64,000 bases of DNA, taken from contig JAWUZG010000056.1 in the NCBI GenBank assembly GCA_036785705.1, positions 2,481,001 to 2,545,000 on the forward strand. The letters are read 5' to 3'. The stretch comes from Acanthornis magna. Taxonomy: Eukaryota; Chordata; Aves; Passeriformes; Acanthizidae. The notes under the pieces are model-generated. The model saw only the letters and a program-made list of their open reading frames with translations. It searched no databases and was not told where the DNA came from. A program made the translations under genes and the position numbers. Positions 49,173 to 61,297 of the stretch are shown piece after piece (the first letter of the stretch is position 1; every line of letters begins with the position of its first letter).

Positions 49173-51440
49173 AGAGAACGCGTGGAAAAAAAGAATGGAA
49201 TAAAGGAGAGCCTGGCACTAGAAGAAAGTCAACTCGCGTATTTCTGGGACAAAAACTTTACTGAGGGGAGTGGCTAAGGTCAAAGAAAGGTGGTCTGAAA
49301 GAGGAAAGATTCCTCCAGTTCCTTCCTGATCAACACAATTCTGATCCTTCTTTAGTTGCACAAGGATCTGTGTGACTCCTTTACGTGCTTGACATAAGAA
49401 GATTTGGAAAAAGCCATGTAGTGCCCTCCACTTTGGCAGAAGGGGCTGCTGGAATAGAAGCCGGGGTAACTGTTACAGCAGGATAACAAAAACCAGTGCC
49501 ATTCCTTAAAAAAATCAACATTTTTTTGCCTCGTGAATTGTAGCAAAATCCTGTAGCAGTCAAGTTGGTAATATATTTGCTGCCTTGTGTTGCCTATAAA
49601 GTAAAATATTTATAACATTTATAATGTATTAGATGAAAATTGTGTGTCAAGTGGCACTGCAGTTTCCACAACTGCTGACTCCAGTACTTGTGCAATAGGT
49701 CTGATTTGCACTCCGGTGGTCTGGTGCAGAAGACAAACGAATTCCTTGTGCAGTGTAGGATTTAGTTTTAGACTCCATGCTGCTCTGTTCTATACCTTCA
49801 TACTTTATTTTCATCATCACGTAGGTTTTTGTAAAATGGTAGCCACAGGGTGGGGGAGGAGGCCTCAGGTATGTGTTCAAATATCATCTGCTACAATTCT
49901 AGGTAGCACCATTTGCACATTTTTCTGAAGAGACAACAGGGAATGGTTCAAGAGCTTTAGATGTGCCAGAATGCAGGTAACTAAGATTTCATATAATTAC
50001 AAATTTAACATTTCTTCATTTAAAGTATCTTCAGCAGCAATTCAAAGGTAGCTGGTAAATTCTCCAGATATAAACCTCCCGGTAATGACAATTTCCACCT
50101 ATCCTCATCCTTCCTGGTGAAGATACATAATGCTCAAAATCAGCATTTGGTTTTGAAATATAATCTCTTACCAGGAATTGGAATTAACATGTCCCTGAAC
50201 CTCTTCTTGTTTGTCTTATTGTGCTGTGGCAGAGACTCTCAGCGGTGAATATTGCCAATTCTGCCAGCTGGAGGCTGACACTGCACTTCATGGGGACAGG
50301 AAATATGGGGGAAGTGGGGGTGCCCAAATGGTGAGAGTGCCCATAATGTCCAGCCCCTGTTCAGTGGGGCTGGCAGCTGAACGTGAGGCAGAGCTTGTAC
50401 TGCCAGAATTGTTGACTATTTCTCAGCATGCCAGCAGCACAGAGACTTCCATGTATTTTTAATGATGTCTCTCAGCTGTTTTGCATGCAGCTGCTGACAC
50501 AAGGCTTTGGAAAAGGCCATGGGCTCTAGCAGGGAGAGGTGAGCTCCATGGAAGTGGCTTGGCCTGTCACAGGATCAGGATCTGGAGCTGCATTATGGGT
50601 GTGTGGTGGGAAGTCCTCAGGCATTCTCCCGTGAGGCAATCTGGGCTCAGTCAGGGCTGTGTGCTGTCCATGAGACAGGCAAAATATCACTTTGCTTCCC
50701 CTCCCGAGGTGAGCCTTGGGATAGTTCTGTACCTCCAAAAACGCACAGTAAGTTGAATTTGCTTTCTAAGTACCATGTATAAGCAGCTCAGTGAATGAGT
50801 TTACACTGGGATTAAACAGTGTTTGAAGGGGAAATGATGCTGAAAACAGCAAATATGCTGTTGAATCTGATCTACTAATGGTGAAATAGTGCTGTCTTAT
50901 CGATTCCTCAAGACATTAAATGTAGGTTAAACTCTTTCACTCTAAAGACTGTGAAATCAGGACTAGCCATATTTATTTTGCAATATTATCTGTTTATTCA
51001 GAACAAGACTCCTACATGGAATATTTGTGAATGTAAATGTTACCTTTAAAAGACACTACATGATTTGGGTAACTAGTCTGTCTACACAGAGAAAAAATTA
51101 TCTCATGAATGATCTCCACAGAGATTTAAATGGTAAACTGGTATTTCTGAACTTCAGGAATACAGATTAAGTTAGGAATTCAAGGCTCTGAAATATATTA
51201 GATGCATTGCATATCTAATTAAAAAATAACAGTGACAAAATCGGAAAGGAAAATTGGATCATAACAATGGGACGTTCCTTGTAGGAGGGAAAGAAATACC
51301 TTTTCCTTTTAGTTGCACAGCATGGTTTCAGACCTGTAAGCCAGACAGCTGAAATACAAATTTAGATACACAGACATTGACAGAGATGACAGATTTTCGC
51401 ATCTGGAAAACCGGATAACAACAATTCAGTTCATGTAGAA
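49173..51440. other. Intergenic, no gene seen
   Basis: Unique sequence; open frames under 95 codons, none recognisable. Confidence 0.7.
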
Positions 51441-51511
51441 GGATGAAAATTATGCTTTCACTTCTGATGCATGGCATGAACTCTAGATGAGCAGATACAA
51501 ATTTCAGCTTG
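51441..51511 (+). repeat. 71-bp dispersed repeat, copy 1
   Basis: About 61 of 71 bases match the copy at 53277-53346 by eye, with one gap. The core TGCTTTCACTTCTGA and GATGAGCAGATA-like words are shared. I do not recognise the family. A direct repeat 1.8 kb apart could be two insertions of one element or a local duplication. Confidence 0.8.
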
Positions 51512-53276
51512 TATAAGTTGACTATTAGAAAAAAAACAACTAGCTCTGAGAAACTGCCTTTTGGTGAGTTCTAAAAGAATTCTTATGACATGTTTAGATT
51601 TTTTTCCTGTGCTGCTTGCAACGTAGATCATCTTCGGTGGAGTAAGTGATAAAGAACCATCTGACTGAATGCTAATGTTTTGAGCTATCAGGCAGTAGAT
51701 TATCCAGTTTGTTGTACACTGTGCACATGTGCACCTGCTAACTTGAAATGCTGATCCACCAGAGAGAATCTAGGCTGCCCAAGGAGTCAGCTCTGACCCA
51801 TTTCTTTGATACATGACTTGGTCTGTCTTTGATATTAGCAAAGAGGTTTTCTATCCACTTGTAGTTTGAGCGATAATAGCTTAAGGCCTGAACACTATCA
51901 GTGACTTCCACTCTATTGTGAGAATCTGTATACCCCACAAACCCAAAACACAGGCGATGTATAAACTTCAAAGGAAAAAGAAGTAAGAAGATAGGAGAAG
52001 CATCTTTTCTCCACTCCTCCGAGGTTAGAACAAAAAGCGATCTACTAAAGACGAGCTCACAAAAAATGTCAGACTTCGTATATTTAAAATAGAAAAATGT
52101 GACATTTTTCCCAGATTAAAACATGTTAATGGGGAAAAATTGCAGCCATAATAAATATTGTATGAAAAGCTGCCAAATAACAAAGCCTTGACAAACTCAG
52201 GAGAACAAGGAACTTCAGTTGATGCTGCCACTTTATTTTTGCATTATATTCTATCTACTCTTCCTGTGTATGCAGAACTCTTCAATGTCAACAGGAGTTT
52301 GGCATAAAGGGCAGATTAATTTAGACATCACATTGATACATGTCTTCTAGAAGAGTGTGTGGCCCCATGGTGCTGTTACCATAAGAGAGTACAGTCTCTG
52401 TGGTCTCATGCAGAACCTGTATCCTGTGTGATCCCTACACACATCTTAATAATTTTCTTTTTGGTTTTTTTTTGTGACTGACAGCCCAAAAAGACTCTGG
52501 GAAATGCCCTGGTATTTACTGCCAATAATGATTAATCTTTAAAAAAGTAGTTTTAAAGAATGTATCAATTTTGAAATAAAAAGGTTTTAACATATAGGAA
52601 ATGAAGCAATATTATTGAGAGCCCTTAAAGGAGGTCAGATTTTGCAGATAGATATAAAAAACAAGCCCTATGAGTTGTATCAGTTAAACTTCAACTGTGT
52701 CTCATGAAAGCATAAGATCAGGACTAATGCTTTGGACATTTAAAAGTGGATAAGGATAATTGCTATCCTATACATGGAACTGCTTATGGAGTTTCAAGCT
52801 GCTTCCCTTTCCGCAGACATGACCATGCTACCACTGGTGGAGTTCAGCAGGCTGAGCACGTGGTTTGAAGAGGAAATTTCTAATCTGCTCCTGATTTTAG
52901 CATTGTGCATGTTAGTTAAGTAACCTGGGGTGTGGGCAGAAAGCAGCCTTGTTAAAGGTTCAAATGCAGATGTTTTGCAAGCATTTGGAATGCCACAGCT
53001 GTGGAACCTGGAGGGTCACTTACTGGTTTGTCCACTCTTGCTTGAATGCCTTTTTCCCCAGGGGATCACCCTCTGCCAGGCTGTGACTCTGTGTGTGTCA
53101 GGATGCTTTGGTCAGGACTGAAAACTTCAAACTTCTCTGGGACTTTTTTCCCTGGCCACAGGAGATGGCAGCTTTACCTCTTTCCCAGTATGTCTTCCAT
53201 GCTACATACAGTATTGATCCCTCACAATTTACCTGTTCAAGTGTCAGTGTTGATCACTCAGATCCTACAGATTACA
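51512..53276. other. Sequence between the two 71-bp repeats
   Basis: No gene-like frame (maximum 78 codons) and no terminal inverted repeat was noticed. If the two copies were long terminal repeats, this would be the internal part, but no retroviral motif is seen. Confidence 0.6.
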
Positions 53277-53346
53277 GGGTAAAATTCTGCTTTCACTTCT
53301 GAGGCATGGCATGGACTCTAAATGAGCAGATAAAACTTTCATCTGG
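53277..53346 (+). repeat. 71-bp dispersed repeat, copy 2
   Basis: Second copy of the repeat at 51441-51511 in the same orientation, differing at nine positions and one gap. The shared words are AAAATT, TGCTTTCACTTCTGA, GCATGGCATG and ATGAGCAGATA. Confidence 0.8.
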
Positions 53347-56300
53347 AAGAGGCTATAGACTGCAAATGTACTCTTTAGGCCATGCATCCCCTCTTTCCAC
53401 AGATTTGTGGCTTGAAAATTGCTTTCTGTTTGTTTGTGAAACTCTTGTCTGTGAGTCCAGCAGAGCTATTGTAGAGGAGCCTGTACGAGTCTGTGGAAGA
53501 GAAATCCTTGGAAGGATGTTAAACACACAGAAACTGCTCCAGCTCAGGAAACTGCTGAGCTGCAAATGCCTGGGGACTCAGCTGCAGTCAGAGGGCTCCA
53601 AAGAAGCAGCATTTCTGCCTGTTCTGCATTTCTGCTCTGCCCTGGGGACCTGCTTTGGCTCTCTGTTGGAGGCAGGACACTGTGACACTGTGGGCCTTTG
53701 GACAGGGCGCAGTTGCCTTGTGATCAGTAATGTCTGCTGAAGGAATTCCTCCTGCATCCTTCCACCCTGCTCCATTCCGATTCAAGGCCAAATGCTGAGG
53801 AAGGCAAAGCAACTATTCAAAAGGGAATTTTCAGGAAGACACAAATGTAGCTGTCCAATTGTAAAAATAGCTTGTAAGTTGGACAGAGGCAGTTTTGCAA
53901 TGATGGCAAGAAGCAGTGCTTGGGATCAAAATAAATATAAGGCTATTCTATTCTGTGCCTTACTCTTTTAAAAGTATGCTGTGTTATTTCCACCTGAATA
54001 CTGATTACAAGGATTTCAGTATTTTGCTTATCTGAAGTATTTTTGTATCTTAAGACGTTTTCTTTCTCTTCAGTAATTAGTCTTTTGCTTTTCTGGTCGT
54101 GCTCTAACCATAAAAGCAAATGAAAAATTTGTATTTCTAAAGCAGTGAAATACAAATTGCAGTAATCCACTGGTTCAGTTTGAAGGGCTAAAGAAATGGT
54201 GAGCGAAAGAATGAGTATATTAGGGTAGTGCAATAAAATACAGAAATTAAATTTCAGATAGATAAAAGATCAGAACATTCTTCATTTTCTTTTTTTTTTT
54301 AAATGTAGGATAGGGGAGTTGAAGGGCACAAAACAAGTGGTATAAAGGCTATTTATTCTTCCCAGAAGTGTGTGGGTATCATTCCTCCCAAAGCGTGTGG
54401 AAATGCTGTATATATTTTACCAGAAATACTTACTTTTGTCCCAATACTTGGTAAGGGATGATATCCCCTGTGGTCTGAACTGTCCACTGTTTGCTTCTGC
54501 ACAGTGAACTTGGAATTCATATTTAAGTATTCACTGTCTTTCTGAATTATATGTGTAATAGTCTGCTCAGTGAAATGTAAAGCCATCATAATAGTCTTAA
54601 AACCCAAATGATCCAGATTCACCCCAGAATGGCTGACTGAGCAATTGTAATAGCACTGCTTCAGTGTGTGAGGATTAGCTAAATTCTGCTCCTTTTATCC
54701 ACAAAGCTGGATGAATGTGCAGTGTTGCTGTCCACCGCCTTACTAGAAAGAGATCTGTCTTGCTCTCTGATTCTTATTTCTCGGGTGTACTGACTCATAC
54801 CCTTCTTAAAATACCTCGTCAAAACCCCAGTGCAGTCCCCAGAGCTGGATTTCGAAGTCAGTCTGTAAACACAGCCACGTTTACAACACGGGGAGCCAAA
54901 TTACTTTCTCTGTGTGACAGATCATTTGCATTTTCTAAATAGTGAGTAATTCCTGTAAGTAGGGATTCAATTTTGATATAGAAACAGCGTGCAAGTTTCA
55001 CAGTCCTGTGCTTAGTAATCTTTGTTGTTCTTCTGTTGGTGAGCAATGTAAAGTGGCGAAGAACAGACAAGAAGAATTTACAAAAGAGTTGAAATTTTAA
55101 GTACAGACAACTTTCTCTTTTGTATCTCATTGTGCATAGTTCAGGTTGTTGCCCAACACAGAAACATAAAAAACCATCTGTTATGGCTACAAAGATAAAA
55201 TGGGGAGGAGGAGAGTGGAGAGAGAGAAATTATGCAGCACAGGCAGGGGAGCAAAGCCTTTTGATACTGTACTTTCAGACTCAAAAGTTAGATTAATGAG
55301 GACGGAGCTTCTTAGATTGCTTTGGAGTACTGCACACAAACTTCATCTGAAAGGAAAAGGACACTTTCAATGTAACCTTCACTCTATAATTCGGAACAAG
55401 CTGCTTGCTAGTAGTGTAGAAAATTTCAAATGTCTCTAAATATTAGAGCATCAAGCCAAACAAAGAGAGAATGACTTATTAAGGTGTTAGCACAATGTGA
55501 GTGACCTTCTTGATGTGACATTTTTTTGGCATAAGAAACACCTCCAGCAGATGTTTAGTAGTTAAAGCTATTTGAGAAGACTTTTCTGCAGAAGTGTGAG
55601 CCAGATCATTTAAACAACATACAACAGGCTTTCTACCCACACAGGTAGCAGCAAATTTTTATGATAAGCATGTGTAAAAAAAAAAGGAGGTGCTTCTTTC
55701 TGTCAGAAGTGGAGATGCAGAGCCCTTCTCTCCTGGCTCCCTCACTGCCTGTGTGCTCCAGGGCAAACATACCTCATTCCTCCTACCTTTAAATGCATGG
55801 GGTTCTATGGGTTGCTTTGTTGTTTTTATTTCACATCATGTTGGTTTAAAAATGTATCCATTGTCTCTGAAATGTTTTGAGCATCCCACTGAAAAATAGG
55901 GCCAGTCTCATGTTTGAGGGCAAAAGCAGCCTGTCCTTGTCTGAAGGGCATTCTTACCCAAAGTGTTATTTGTGTGCTGTGTCAGGAGTATGACACAGCA
56001 TAACCTTTGCGTTGGCAGAAGGAGACTGGCCACGGGAGGTAGTTTAGGGCTGTGTAGGAAATGTATTCAGCCACGATGGTGGCAGATTTGGAAGTGTCCC
56101 TTGGTGTCTCTGAGAGGGGAATAATCCTTCAGTACTGTGCTCAGAGGGTGGGGAAAGACCCAGTGCCTGTGTCAGATCAGTCCCTCCCATCCAATTCTGC
56201 AGTGGATGCCAGGCTGCTGGAGACCAGGGAGATGGAAGAATGCCTTTCACTTTGACCTGGAAATCCGCTGTGGACCTAAGAAACCCTTTCTGATTAGCAT

Positions 56301-59300
56301 GTCTTTGAACTCGATACATTCCTAGGAAAGCTCTCTGGGTTTTGACCCATCCATTGCATTTGTATTTCCTGATGAGGAAACTAGAACTGATGAGGAATTT
56401 TGTGAAAGTCTAGATGTCCTGTACTTTATAGGAAGGAAGAGAGTGGATACAACTTGAATCCCTTTAGAGCGCTGTCCTGATCAGAACCTACCTTTAATGA
56501 GCAGCTCGCTGGAGCCTGGTGCTCTCAGGTTTTGCCAGTGCCCTGGAGGCTATGCTGTTGCCTGACATATTTGCATATGAAAGAATTTCAGTATTCCAGT
56601 AACACAGTCGATTTTTCCTCTCTGGCAGGAGAAAGAGCAGAACACAGTTCACAAAATTCCATGCACCGTAGCTATGGTACTTCCTTGCATTGGGTTCCAA
56701 GTTCAGGGTAAGTACTGGTATAGTCTCATTTCTGCTGTAATTGGCTTGGGCTCTGCCAGAGCCGTGGTATCATTTAACTTTTTGCAGTGTGTTTATGGGG
56801 AGATCTGCTTTGACGTGCCTGATTTTCTTAGATTAATTTTATATTGTAGGCTCTAAAGAAGAGGGAGAAGCACTGCTCCTTCAATGAATAAATATTTTCA
56901 AGAGAAAATTTCAAGTGACATATCCCATTCTCTTTTTTTAAAATGATGAGTGGTGAAATGGCTTCAGAATAGGAGGGGAAAGCAGAGTCTTTTTCTCCAT
57001 GTAAAAAAGTGAAATGAAAACAAGCAGCAGCACCTGAATAACTCTGCTAAAGAACAGAAATTAATTTGAGCTAAAAAGCTTTAAGTAGTGTGGGGAGTAC
57101 AGTATGATGTATATATAAAATAGGGTTCGTTTGTCAAATGGGATGTTATCTATTCCCAAAGAGAGGAACCTCTATTTAAGGAAGGGCACTTGGCAGTAAA
57201 GGGCCAACGTCAAGATCTCCTGTAAATCCCTGCTGTTAACAGAGAGCTCTTGTCCTGTGGAACAGAAGGCTGAGGTGTGTATGTCCTGCACACCCTCTCC
57301 TCCCCAGTGTAGCCCCTCTGGGTAAGGTTTGCTGCTTTGCCCTTGATTTCCAAGGGTGCCCTTTGCCCCTTTTGCCCCCAAACCTCTTTTCCTGTAGCTG
57401 AACAGGCAACTCCTGAAATTACTGGTGTTTGTGAGCCTAACCATGGCCCATGTCAAAATTCATGTGAAGCATCAGAAATCTGAAAGGCTCTATCCAAATC
57501 AGTAATATTTTCTGCTTGAAGATGAGGTGTTTTCTGCTTGAAACCCTCAACCTGGTAACTGGAAGAGAATTCCTCGTGCCTTACAAACTGAGCCCATTGG
57601 CCACACCAGCTTTAGACTGGAACTGCAATTACAGTTAAAGAAGTGATTGGGGAAGGAAGGGGGCAGATGGATTGTTACACCTGAAGTGTTGAAGCAGAAA
57701 AGCATAGGCTGGGTCCATGACAAATATTTTAAAGACTGTTCCTCTCAGTATTCAATTCACCTGGCAAGTCTCTTGATTGGTCTGTTCTTGGCATGGAGTA
57801 CTGCAACTGAATAAAGTCTCAGGCTCTGAGATGCCTCCCAACACTTGCAGTCATGTTGATGTCATTATGTGTTCTTAGTTTCCTGTATGGTGCACTTGTT
57901 CTTTTATGCTCTTAATTGAAAACTTTCCCAAAGCATTGTATGTGGCAAAGTGGCAGGCATTATTCTTACAGCTTTCCTCTTTAAAGTATTAAGATTATTT
58001 TTATTTTGCTACAAGAAAAGCTTGAAGGGCAGGAGCAGGAGAGTGATGAAAGAAACTTGTGGCAGAGACAGAAATGGAGATTGTAGTCCATGAAATCAGT
58101 GATGTTGGAGGAGTAAAACTTTGTGTGTAGCAGTAATGCTGTGGCTGCTTTAGCACTGTGTGTGACTGTCCCTCAGTGAAGCTGCTCTCTGCTCACCCCT
58201 GGCTCAAGGCTGTCTTAGGCCAGGTGAATATATTTCTGAATATCCCTTACCTCAGAATTTTTTTCCCAGCATTGTGTCTCAGCTTGTTGGAATTTTGTGA
58301 AGTTCTTGGCCATCACCTTCTAGAAATAAAATGTACAACCTAATTGTAAATGAAAAAGAAAATTATTCTTCTCTAACTGTTTTGGAGAAATATATTTCTA
58401 ACCAGAAGTCTTCTCACCAGATTTCTGTTTACTGTTGTCAAAATAGTCACGTCTCGCTGCATTTAGGTTGTCTGAGGATTAAACCCCCGACTCTTTCAGC
58501 TCCATATATGGTGAGGATTTTTTCAATGCTTCTGATCATTCTTAGTGTTTGCCACTCATAAAGCACTCCATCATGTTTTCCTACTTCTTTTCAAAGTCAA
58601 AAAAACCCAATCCAATAAAGGAGATTAGATTTCTGAATTACATATATGGAATCAAAATTACTTTCCTAATTTATTTTCTGTATAATGTATTTTGCATCTT
58701 AGGGTTTTTATCATCTTTTGTTTGGGATTGTTTCTTCATTCAGTTGTCTGCAATGATGCACATGTCTGTCATGATGTAATGCAGAGCCTGTTAGATGCTG
58801 CTGTGATTCAGATTATTCCTTCCAGTGTAGAGTATTTGGCATTTAATTGCATTTGGATCTCACGTTTGACAATGTTGCTTGCTCACCAGGCTCCCTCTTA
58901 AGAGCTTCATACTCTTCCTGTCATGATTAACCTGAATAATTTCATGTAATCTGCGTATTTTGTAACTCCATTCACCTTTGACGTAGGAGAGGGAATCTGG
59001 GTAGCAGCAGAATACTTGAACGTGTTGGAACCCACCTTAGGAACTGAGTTATCAACTTAGTGCTGCTTAGCTGTGTATGGAGGGGAAGATCCTTTCCTGT
59101 AATTTGAATTTGAAGTTAAACCCAGGGTATAAGATGTCACTGTTCAAATGTCATTGCTGACATGCAGCTCAAAGATTTGGGGGCTATAATGGCAGCTTTT
59201 CTGTTCTTTGTAGATTATGATTTTTTATAGATTATGATTTTTAAAGAAGTGATTCAAGTGTCATGAGCAATGACACTGTTGTGCAAGAATTCCATGTTGA

Positions 59301-61189
59301 TTTTCTCAGGTCATTAAGAGGGAGGCTGTTTAATTGTTTTATTTGTAAATGATGCTGCTCATTTCCTGCTTTCCTGTTGTTCTTCTGAAACTCTTTTTCA
59401 GTTTGTGAACAGTCAGTGCTGTATTTAAACTGATGCAACTAAAGGAATTGGATTTATGAGAATTATTTAAAACTCTTCAGATTTCCAGTTGAAGTTCAGT
59501 ACAAGAAGTGTTTAAGATCATATTAGCAATATGTCAACGAATCAAAGCTAATTAAAAGCCCTGATCTGGCTCCCAGGGAAATCAAGACAAGCCTCATTGG
59601 CTGGAAGTCAGTGGTTATTTGTAAGCTAGAGAAAGAACAAGTTCAAAAAAATCAGCAAACAAAATAAATTCAATAATTTGGTGACATCTTGGTTCAAAGT
59701 CTTTCTACCTAAAAGCATTGACCTGTCTTTCTTTGATTCCTTGTATTGTTCCATATGTTTTAGTTTGTATATGAAGTAAACATCAGTATCAGGGCATCGA
59801 GTCATGAAGGTGCTGTTACAGAGGCACACTTAGTTCTACAGAACACGAAGAGCAATGATTTATTTTAATGGTCTTTGTGGTGTAGACTCCAAGGATGATC
59901 TTTGTGGCCCCAGCTGGGGGAAATAAAAGGGAAAAAGTACAATTGCGTTCAGATTTTACTGAACTTGAAAGTGTAACTTCCTTCTGTGGATCACTCCATA
60001 TTTTGTGATTTTCATCTATTAGTATGTGATAATGATACCTGAATAGTGTCTTTAATAGCTGAAAAAGATAATTAGGAAGCATGAGAGGAAATTATTCTTA
60101 TGGAAACATGAGCCCTGTGTAACATTCATACACGTTAAACACAGCTAATGCCTGGCTTTACTTTTTTCCCTGAAATAGGCTGCCTTAAAATTCCTCTTAC
60201 AGTTGTTGCAAGGATCCCTGTATATCCTTCATGGCCACAGAACAAAATATTTGCTTTTAAAGCTCGAACATACAACCAAAACATGTTCCTATTCATAAAG
60301 ACAGAGCATGTACCCTACCAGACATAAGGGGAAGAGGAAAGGGAAAGATAGTGTGTCCTGATCTATTGAGATACTCCTCACATTCAGATTATCTGATTAC
60401 TGCATACTTTAAAAATGCAAGGTTTGCAGAAAGCCTATCTCATATTAGACCAGCAAGCATAGCTGGAAAAGGAAAAGGGCTTTTGTGACAAAACCTTTTA
60501 GGTTTCAAACTCTCTTCCTACCTCTGCCTGTGTTATTCCTGTGTTTTGCTGAGGAAAACAAACCAACAGGTTGCTGGACTTCAGGACTGTAGAGGAGCTG
60601 CTTTTGCTTTGTGTCAGTGACCACAGAGATCTGCCAGGGGCAAATGCAGGTAACATTGCCTCCATTCAGTAAATACAGTGAAAAAAGTAATCCTGTCAGT
60701 TATTCACTGAAGTGTTCAAAATGGAAATATATGGAGAAGGATCCCACATGAACAAGTGTGATACATGTGGTGAGTTTATCACCTTTTCACTCTGCTTTTT
60801 GTGAGCTATTAAGACTACATAAAATCCAGGAGGGAGTCAGCCCCCGAATGGTGAAAGTATTGGTTTCAACAGAGGTGTGGGAAGCCAAAGCAGTGTGGAT
60901 CTGTGGAAGTGGCACAGATAATGTGTCTGTTGGTTAAAAGTATTGAAAAAGCAGCTATTTCCTGTATTTGTAATGTATAGTGCCCAGCTCTTCCAGCTGT
61001 CCTACAGCTTTCACAGGCTTTGCCAAGCAGCAGTCATTCAGCTTTGCCTTTGCTGCTTTGGAGGTGTAGAGTGTCTGTCAGGGCGGTCCTTGCCTTACAT
61101 CCGTGAGAGACCTGGATCCAAAATCCTAACCTTGTTTGTCTGTGAGCAGCCAGCAGGTCACCCAGTCCTGAGAGCACGAGTGTGGCTCA
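53347..61189. other. Intergenic, no gene seen
   Basis: Unique sequence. A 144-codon open frame on the + strand (53306-53740) overlaps minus-strand frames and has no family resemblance. A 15-base duplication (TAGATTATGATTTTT) lies at 59211-59242 with 17-bp offset, and TTTTCTGCTTGAA is repeated near 57508 and 57530. No exon or RNA gene is supported. Confidence 0.7.
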
Positions 61190-61297
61190 GCCTGTCCTGC
61201 TCTTCCTCTCCTCCCTGTCCTCCCCCTTTCCCACCATGTCCGTCTGCGCTCTCCTCCCTGCCCTGCCCTGCTTTGCCCCCTCCCAGTTGCTTTCCTC
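61190..61297 (+). repeat. Pyrimidine-rich tract
   Basis: About 108 bases dominated by C and T (CTCTTCCTCTCCTCCCTGTCC-type words, CCTGCCCTGCCCTG), interrupted by a few purines. It lacks the regularity of a microsatellite. It could form triplex or non-B DNA, or be a degraded pyrimidine expansion. Confidence 0.7.

Noticed and set aside
51441..53346. LTR retrotransposon bounded by the 71-bp repeats
   Set aside because: The repeats lack TG...CA ends, and no primer-binding site or retroviral motif was noticed between them.
53306..53740. 144-codon plus-strand open frame
   Set aside because: It begins inside the 71-bp repeat, overlaps minus-strand frames and resembles no protein.
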